Part shown: piece by piece, positions 55,862 to 62,000 of the stretch
Layout: each line of letters starts with the position of its first letter
Position numbering within the stretch: position 1 is the first letter of the stretch
From: Phoronis australis
Taxonomy: Eukaryota > Phoronida > Phoronidae
Length of the DNA: 62,000 nt
Reading direction: 5' to 3'
NCBI GenBank assembly: GCA_002633005.1
Contig: NMRA01000193.1
Span: 579,005-641,004, forward strand
Program-made: the position numbers and the translations under genes
Notes under the pieces: generated by a model
Databases searched by the model: none
Told to the model about the DNA's origin: nothing
Seen by the model: the letters and a program-made list of their open reading frames with translations, nothing else

Positions 55862-56330
55862 TAATTGTTGACGATAACAATGGCACCTGCCAATAACTTC
55901 GATGGGATTGAACTTGTACGTTAATACAGCACCACAGCGTCGATACTCCGCTGTTATATCCATATTTTTTATTGCAAAGTTACTTGGCGTTGTTAACTTT
56001 GACTGTTTATACTGACCGCAACTCTCCAAAACACCGATATGTCGACGTTAGTATGAAAGGGCCTAACGATTACAGGGCAATGTCGTTGCTAATAGTTGTC
56101 CATATTTTGCTCGAATAATCACCAATCGAATAAGAAATAGGTCTTTGTGTCATTTAGCACATGTCAATGTTCCCAATTTATCACATTAAAAATCTTAGTG
56201 TACACGCGATGCATCAGCGCTAACTTGAGATTACTTCGATGACAACAGTGTCAGCTACCGTTCACTTCGAAACTACCGAAGCCGGTATGAACGGTTCAGT
56301 TAACTTCGCTGTTTACGCCGACGTTACGCT
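55862..56330 (-). repeat. AACTTCG-rich element, right copy
   Basis: 55862-56000 matches the reverse strand of 50068-50216. 56070-56330 matches the reverse strand of about 50225-50465. Between them, 56041-56064 is the reverse complement (one change) of 49396-49419. The halves are permuted relative to the left copy. Confidence 0.6.
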
Positions 56331-58675
56331 CAGACAGGAGTTGAGTCAGTATTTCAACAAGCAAAACAGTGTAGCAGTTATTGAAAAGAATTGTTCTGGG
56401 AGACGGGGAGGGGGGGACAGTTTGTAGAATGTGTTAGGCGTATGCTGCCCGACTCTCCCTTACCTGGTCATGCCAATAGCGTTACCAGAACACGAAAGCT
56501 CATATACCCGTTGGTCGTAGTGAGCACAGTGGGTGGCGAGTCTTGGTCAACCTGGCTATACTTGAGAACATCTATTTGGTTTTGCTATATTTTTTCCATT
56601 GAATTATGAGAATACTGAGCACCGACATATGCCCATGTGACTGTATACTGATCTCTTATTCCATTAATTTTTAAAAGAAAGAATAGGTGTGCCACACTGG
56701 AGCTTTTGAAAGCCACGTTTTCCCTGTATTTCCATCTTAATCTGTGCAGGTTAGGAAAAAATGGTGATTTGCAGCCTGCATGGTCCAACCACATTACTTG
56801 AACCCACAACCTGGGTAAATTAGCCAATTAAGTAGCATGACTGGAATACAAATTTGTAAGTTTCCTCATGTCATGGAATTGGTAAGTTTTCGAGTTCTGT
56901 ATCGAATACAGAGATTAGGCTCTAATGTAAGCTTGAATTTTCGCCAATATTAATGTTACACTATAAGTCTCTTATGTTGCTGTCAGGTTAGAATGATCCT
57001 GTCTCAGGTATAAATTTTACGTATTGGTAAATCAAACTTAATTTAGTCGTACTTGTATGACAAATTGAGTTAAAGTACGTTCTTATAAGTCTTGAGACTG
57101 CTACTGGTAAAATGAGTCAAATTGTAGTATTTCAACCCTTCTTTGTCACATGTACTTTCATAATAAGTGGTTTAGACGAACCCCCATATAAACTTCATCA
57201 GGAGAGTCCCAGACTGATCATAGAAGCAGATCGAGTGAAGAAACCTTGAGGTATTGTATTACACTTCATGACGGTGTTCTCCCGTTCAGTGATTTTACCA
57301 AACGTTGAGGGTTGTGAGCGTGTGATAACATCTAGCTCCTTTGTTAACTGCCAAGCACATTCTTTTGTCTGGTATGACAACAGGCAGGCCAATTTTCTAT
57401 CAGGCTTATTACAGACCACTTGTGAACACAGTCAAACGGCTTGATCGAATTGATGCGTTCGGAAAGAATAGAATATCGTAACTTAGGTTGCAGTTGGACG
57501 ATTTCGTCGATTCAAAAACTAAACATGATCAGCATTTGAAGAGACATTCAGAAATGCTGTTGGTTTATGTTCAAATATGTTATAACTTAACTTATTTTTT
57601 TTAACAGCACAGCCCACTCAGGCTACATACGATCTTATTGGAGATTAAGGCAATTATCGAACAAAAAAGAGCTGCCGCTGCAACCATTAATGTCAGAATG
57701 GAGTTAATCAACCGTGTAAGATATTGGCTACAGAGGTCATCAACGGGAAAACACCGTAATTGCATTTCCTTAATATCTCATAGAGTGACATTTCACAATT
57801 TAATCAACTCACAACTCGCAATTCTAACCTGCCAAAGGTATCGCTGTGTTTTGTTTAAAATATTTAAGCTTGTCTTGTTTAAAGCATATTCAATTTGTAT
57901 TCATGGATTCATCCAGGATTTCGAAAATAGGGTGTCCAAAACGGGGTTCCCAATATTTCAGGGGGTCTGTGATCCCGCATTACCCCCACCAATGTGTACC
58001 AGCAACCCCACACACATTGATTTTACAAATATTACGTAGACCAAGGCGTTTACATCTGAATTTTCAAAAAACCTGTAGCGAGCTTTTTTATTAAAACTGC
58101 TTGGACCTAGACTTCGTCGTCTAAATTTACGATAACAGCCAAGCAGCTTACTAAATAAGTATTAGATATTTTTTGAACGATGAGTGCACTTCGCACATGA
58201 CGTGTGCTTTGTATTTTGGTGACAGGTGTCAATGCTGCTCCATACTAAAACAAAATTGCACACTGAAATGCATGAAACAGTTTGAGTTATTTATACTAGG
58301 TATGTGTAAACCCTATTTCAATCGTATCAGTGTAATGTTTTTACTCTTACTTATTAGTGCTTTGGGGGATGTCCAGTTGAGCAAACAACAGTTCTAAAGT
58401 AACTAATTTGCACGTGAAAATGTACAGCTGTCTTACAACTGAAGTATAACTACAATCTAAATCCAGTTGCTGGTAAAAATTTTGTGTATCATTTAGTTGT
58501 GGGGAGCAATCACTACTTCCAAAGACCTTATTTTGATTTCCGTAAAACAATTCATTGTCATGCCCATAATGCAGCATTTCAGGTTTGGCTATGCTATTCA
58601 AACTCATAGGCGTAATGAACCAATTTTCTTCTTGCCCAGGACCAAAAATTCTTTGTCACGCTGCGTTTACTTCCA
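56331..58675. other. Non-coding stretch
   Basis: Several short ORFs (56585-56827 minus, 57638-58039 plus, 58347-58607 minus) show no recognisable domain. At about 57905 the TTCATCCAGGATTT... sequence resembles the kind of end seen in common MITEs, but no partner end was found. Confidence 0.35.
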
Positions 58676-59435
58676 CATAGGCGGATTTAAGGGGGGGCCC
58701 AGGGCCCCCCCTTGGCTGCCTCAAAAAATAAAACAGTAAGAGCGTAGGGAAATGGTGAGTTTATTAATTAACCCCGGTAATTAAAATTATACGGATGAAA
58801 AAAGATTTAAATGCGTGCAGTTTTAGTGTTTGGGGAGGGAGGGGGGGCTCAAACCCCAATTTCAAGTNCGCAATACTCTCTTTGTCAAATCTTATCTAAA
58901 GACGATTTCCAAAGCAATCCCGTCATTATTGCCAACACGAAAAACGGATTTGGTCATTTGGGCATTTGAAGACTATTTTAAATACGACAAATTTGTTAAG
59001 AATTCATGGCACAAAATATAAAACGTGTAATAAGCATTACGCAAAGAAGTAGGTTTCGCGCGCAAACGCTGTGGACCATAAACAAGTAGGTCTTTTAGTA
59101 TTTCATTAGTAGTTAAATCGTGGTGGTGTAGTGGTAACGCACGCGCTCTCTATCCGCCAGGTCGTCAGTTCGAGTCTTTGGTATGTTCGGTTTTTCCTGT
59201 TTGACACGTTCTCCGTGTTTTTTTTTTTCCCTTTTTTTCTTGGATAATACTTCAGGAATTCTTGATTTTTAGAGGTAAAAACAAAAATTTCCTGAGCGGG
59301 AGGGGGGCAGACCCCCCCTCCCGACCTCCCCCCATTCGGTGCTATGCGCATCTACAATCGTGATTCAGTTTGCGCAAATGCTTACAGCCGGACGAAATGT
59401 TGGGCCCCCCTTGTGATATCCTAGATCCGCCACTG
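58676..59435. mobile_element. hAT-like MITE (760 bp)
   Basis: The left end CATAGGCGGATTTAAGGGG and the right end, reversed, CAGTGGCGGATCTAGGATA are imperfect TIRs of the CAGTGGCGG type. CTTCCA directly flanks both ends (58670-58675 and 59436-59441) and extends to a 7/8 match if 8 bp are taken, as expected for hAT. The subterminal regions hold G/C runs (for example the GGGAGGGGGG hairpin near 59288-59312). No transposase ORF. Confidence 0.75.
59117..59190 (+). repeat. tRNA-derived SINE head nested in the hAT-like MITE
   Basis: Box A TGGTGTAGTGGTAA (59125) and box B AGTTCGAGTC (about 59167) are spaced as in tRNA genes. Box A is the same as in the repeat at 31960-31972. The flanking stems do not fold as a proper tRNA, so I call a SINE-like remnant rather than a tRNA gene. 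Confidence 0.55.
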
Positions 59436-61572
59436 CTTCCATAAGCCAACTGGTGTAGTGTATGACCAAGAACAGGCTTCACAAAGAACTACTTTCTCTG
59501 CACGTGCAGGTCAATTTCAAAAGGCCTATTGTGTGTGCACAAGACACCCATGATTGAAAACCATCAACACCCATGATTTACAGCCATCAGTACAATTGTA
59601 AGCCAGCGTTTTGCCTAGTTACCTCTTCCAAGTCCATAATGGGACCTGAGCCCTTCATCTCCCCTAAATTCGCCTTTGTATGATTCTATCTGTCGATTCA
59701 ATTTTACTTTTTCAGATTCATGTATACAGGTCTAAGTTTGCAGTAAAGAGGCCTCAGAATGAACTTTAAAGTGAATGTCTTCTTACAAATGTCACTATCG
59801 TCATCTTGCAGGGATATGCAGCTGTCGCCTGCATATTTGATAAAAATAGATGTGAATTTTGGGCTTGTTACTACTTGAGACAGGAAAACCCGAGATCAAT
59901 TTGATATCGGTAAGTGGTTAAAATCAAAAGTTAAGTTGCATGGGTGTAGCAGGGTTTTATAGCTACAATAATTGTTCGCGAAAAATGCAACTCCCGCCTC
60001 TCTGAACGGTGATTTCCTGTTGTTTACTGATAAACGATGATAGTATGAGCCTTGTTTGAGCTTAAATATACAGTTATGCGGTAGCTTTATATTCATGCAA
60101 CGGCTGATGAGTAACACTTGGGACATAAAAATGTTACTGTGGGTTTAATTTCCAGTCTTAGAGCTTTAGGATCCGTGTAATGGCCATCAAAAGTTATGAT
60201 TCGATGAGTATTGATACCAAAAGTCAAGTGGCAATATGTAGATTAGTTCTTGCATCATCTTTTTAACTTGTAACCTCTCACACTTGTTGATACTAGCATT
60301 CAGTCGGTGACATGGGTTCGGTTATCATTACTTGTACCCACTGGTGGTTTTCTTTGCACTATATCTTTGGTTTAGTGTTTCAGTGCTCATAATATTGTAA
60401 CTTTACACAGTCCTTTTATCACGTACAGGCTGCGCAGTTACTTCAGTGACAAATCCGAGAAGTATGCACTCAAAGATTAAGAAAGATGACTACAATGTCA
60501 CTGGCGTCTATAACTAGCGCATGCTTTAGAGAAGAACAAGGCGTGCAAAAACTTGCCAATGATCAAAATAAACTATCACTGCTACAGTGAACACTTGACA
60601 CTATTTTTAAAGTTACCTTTGCACAGTAGCTTGACGTGGATATCGACTGTAGTCAGTTCCTCAAGACACGACAATATTTTTCAACTTATCCGTTTACCGT
60701 AGTGTATATAAGTCTGACATTTTACTTTTGTATAAGTAAACCAACAATACTTGATCAGTGTTTGCGTAAATGTAACTCCAAATAAGGGATACAGTACCTG
60801 CTTTGTAATTGAATTGTTCATGTTAATTGGTTCAGGTTGTGTTTGTCAACCCGCATCAGCTGCTTTTGTTGATCCACATGGTGGTGAATTAACTACTTAA
60901 TTAAAATAGCTGTGTCCATGAGTGCAAACATATTTCTATTTATTGCATGTCATGCAGCAACTCGTGTTTGTATTTACGTTTATATTATGTTGGGCATTAC
61001 TGCAGTGAAATGTATTTGATATTGTGCAGGTTAAACTTTGGCACTAAAAATCTATTCCGTTCATCAATGTGATTACGCCATTGCTGTTAAAGCTGCTCTA
61101 GACTTTCCTTAGATCAAATCAACCAACTCTTTTGTTTTTACTAATTATTGTCTTGGCCCATTCCATACTCAAAATACATGTGATTCCTGGAATTAGAAAG
61201 AATTGACAGTACGCTATATCTCGAGCCTCAGCTTATCAAGTTGGCTTAAAACAGCATTTTTTCTTGGTGGATTCTTTCAAAGCCAATAATGAAGATTTAA
61301 GTCAGTATTATTTGTCAGCATTTTCTGTGGCGTATTTTAGTGGTACTTAGCAAATGTGTTGCATTACAGGTTTCCAGTTTTTTACCTATTTAACTTGTGT
61401 GATTACTGATGAAAGAAAACAAGAGGGACTTAATGACACATAAGTTCTATTGCGTTAAAAACGAGTGCTTCGTGCCTTGAATTAAACGCATACCTGCATG
61501 TGAAGAGACTGAACATCAATTGTCACCTAACTTCATTCCTCTGCACATGGCTCAGTAATCATGTTGTCACTG
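59436..61572. other. Non-coding stretch
   Basis: AT-rich DNA without a supported gene. The minus ORF 59896-60126 has no recognisable features. Confidence 0.4.
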
Positions 61573-62000
61573 TTAATTGAGTGTTGCTTGTTGCTGGTGG
61601 TGTGGTGGTGCACACCACAATGATCCTTTAAGAACATGACAATCATACAAAATGCCAGTCTGAGCAGTACATGGATAACATTGATCAATTCCACAGGGTA
61701 CATATTTATGCAAAAGTGTGAGTATACCTGAAACTGAAACTTCACCGGTCAAACTGTGCTCAGACAAATTAAGTTTAGTTTTTGCATTGATTAACTTGTC
61801 AATACTGATGCTAGAAGAGTGATAACAGTCGACATTCAAGGAGGATAGATGTTTTTGAAACACTCGTTAAGCCCCATTCCCTGTAAACTGATAGATTCTG
61901 TTCTTGATAAAATGAATCTGGAAGGGCCTAGTTGCATATTCAAATTCCTGTAAGGGGTACAAACAAGATAACAGCAAGCGCTTTCATCAACATACCCCTG
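61573..62000 (-). repeat. Dispersed repeat, copy 2, with open minus ORF
   Basis: 61657-62000 matches 1107-1400. The minus ORF 61573-61863 reads through most of the homologous part and ends in a His/Gln-rich stretch. It shares CYPCTAQTG and the TKLNL block with copy 1. The retained coding pattern suggests a protein-coding element, but no family is recognised and the window ends inside it. Confidence 0.55.

Overview
This is nuclear DNA from an animal, most likely a marine invertebrate. It is AT-rich, has long introns with consensus GT/AG splice sites, and is crowded with decayed transposons of many classes: BEL/Pao LTR, L1/Tx1-like and CR1/L2-like LINEs, Penelope-like, Kolobok-like, hAT-like, fold-back MITEs and tRNA-derived SINE-like units. 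The only clear host gene is a very large chimeric GPCR of the GRL101/LGR type, a family known from molluscs and other invertebrates. I cannot name the species from sequence alone.

Layout. 1-406: a 33-bp tandem repeat and GTCGG-rich repeat DNA. 407-1106: a broken duplicate of the LDLa part of the receptor, interrupted by a small TIR element, then a dispersed repeat that recurs at the window end (61657-62000). 2944-9214: a decayed but nearly full-length BEL/Pao retrotransposon with both LTRs. 9660-12341: a 5'-truncated L1/Tx1-like LINE with its own 3' end. 12342-28279: mostly non-coding. It contains a striking array of short hairpins (18756-19178), a pair of 112-bp direct repeats (18561 and 23286), T-rich tandem repeats and small repeat copies.

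28280-46623, minus strand: the receptor gene. I assembled it from three exons whose phases and protein domains agree across both splice junctions. Exon 1 (46623-44047) has a signal peptide, several CUB-like domains and the first half of a C-type lectin domain. Exon 2 (35497-34536) has the rest of that lectin domain, a second lectin-like domain, an LDLa and the start of another LDLa. Exon 3 (30656-28280) has further LDLa repeats, leucine-rich repeats, a seven-helix GPCR and a cytoplasmic tail. The model gives about 1,971 codons. One in-frame TGA in exon 1 (45721-45723) makes the allele, the assembly or the model questionable. Intron 1 carries a clean Kolobok-like transposon with a THAP-domain ORF. 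Intron 2 carries a Penelope-like retroelement and a nest of inverted repeats.

46624-62000: upstream and flanking DNA with a possible divergent first exon (47089-47218), a CR1-like LINE 3' end inside an AACTTCG-rich repeat, a 3.2-kb element with TIRs but no ORF (it includes a probable assembly duplication around an N), a hAT-like MITE with a nested tRNA-like SINE head, and the second copy of the dispersed repeat. Nothing suggests a prokaryotic operon or CRISPR locus.
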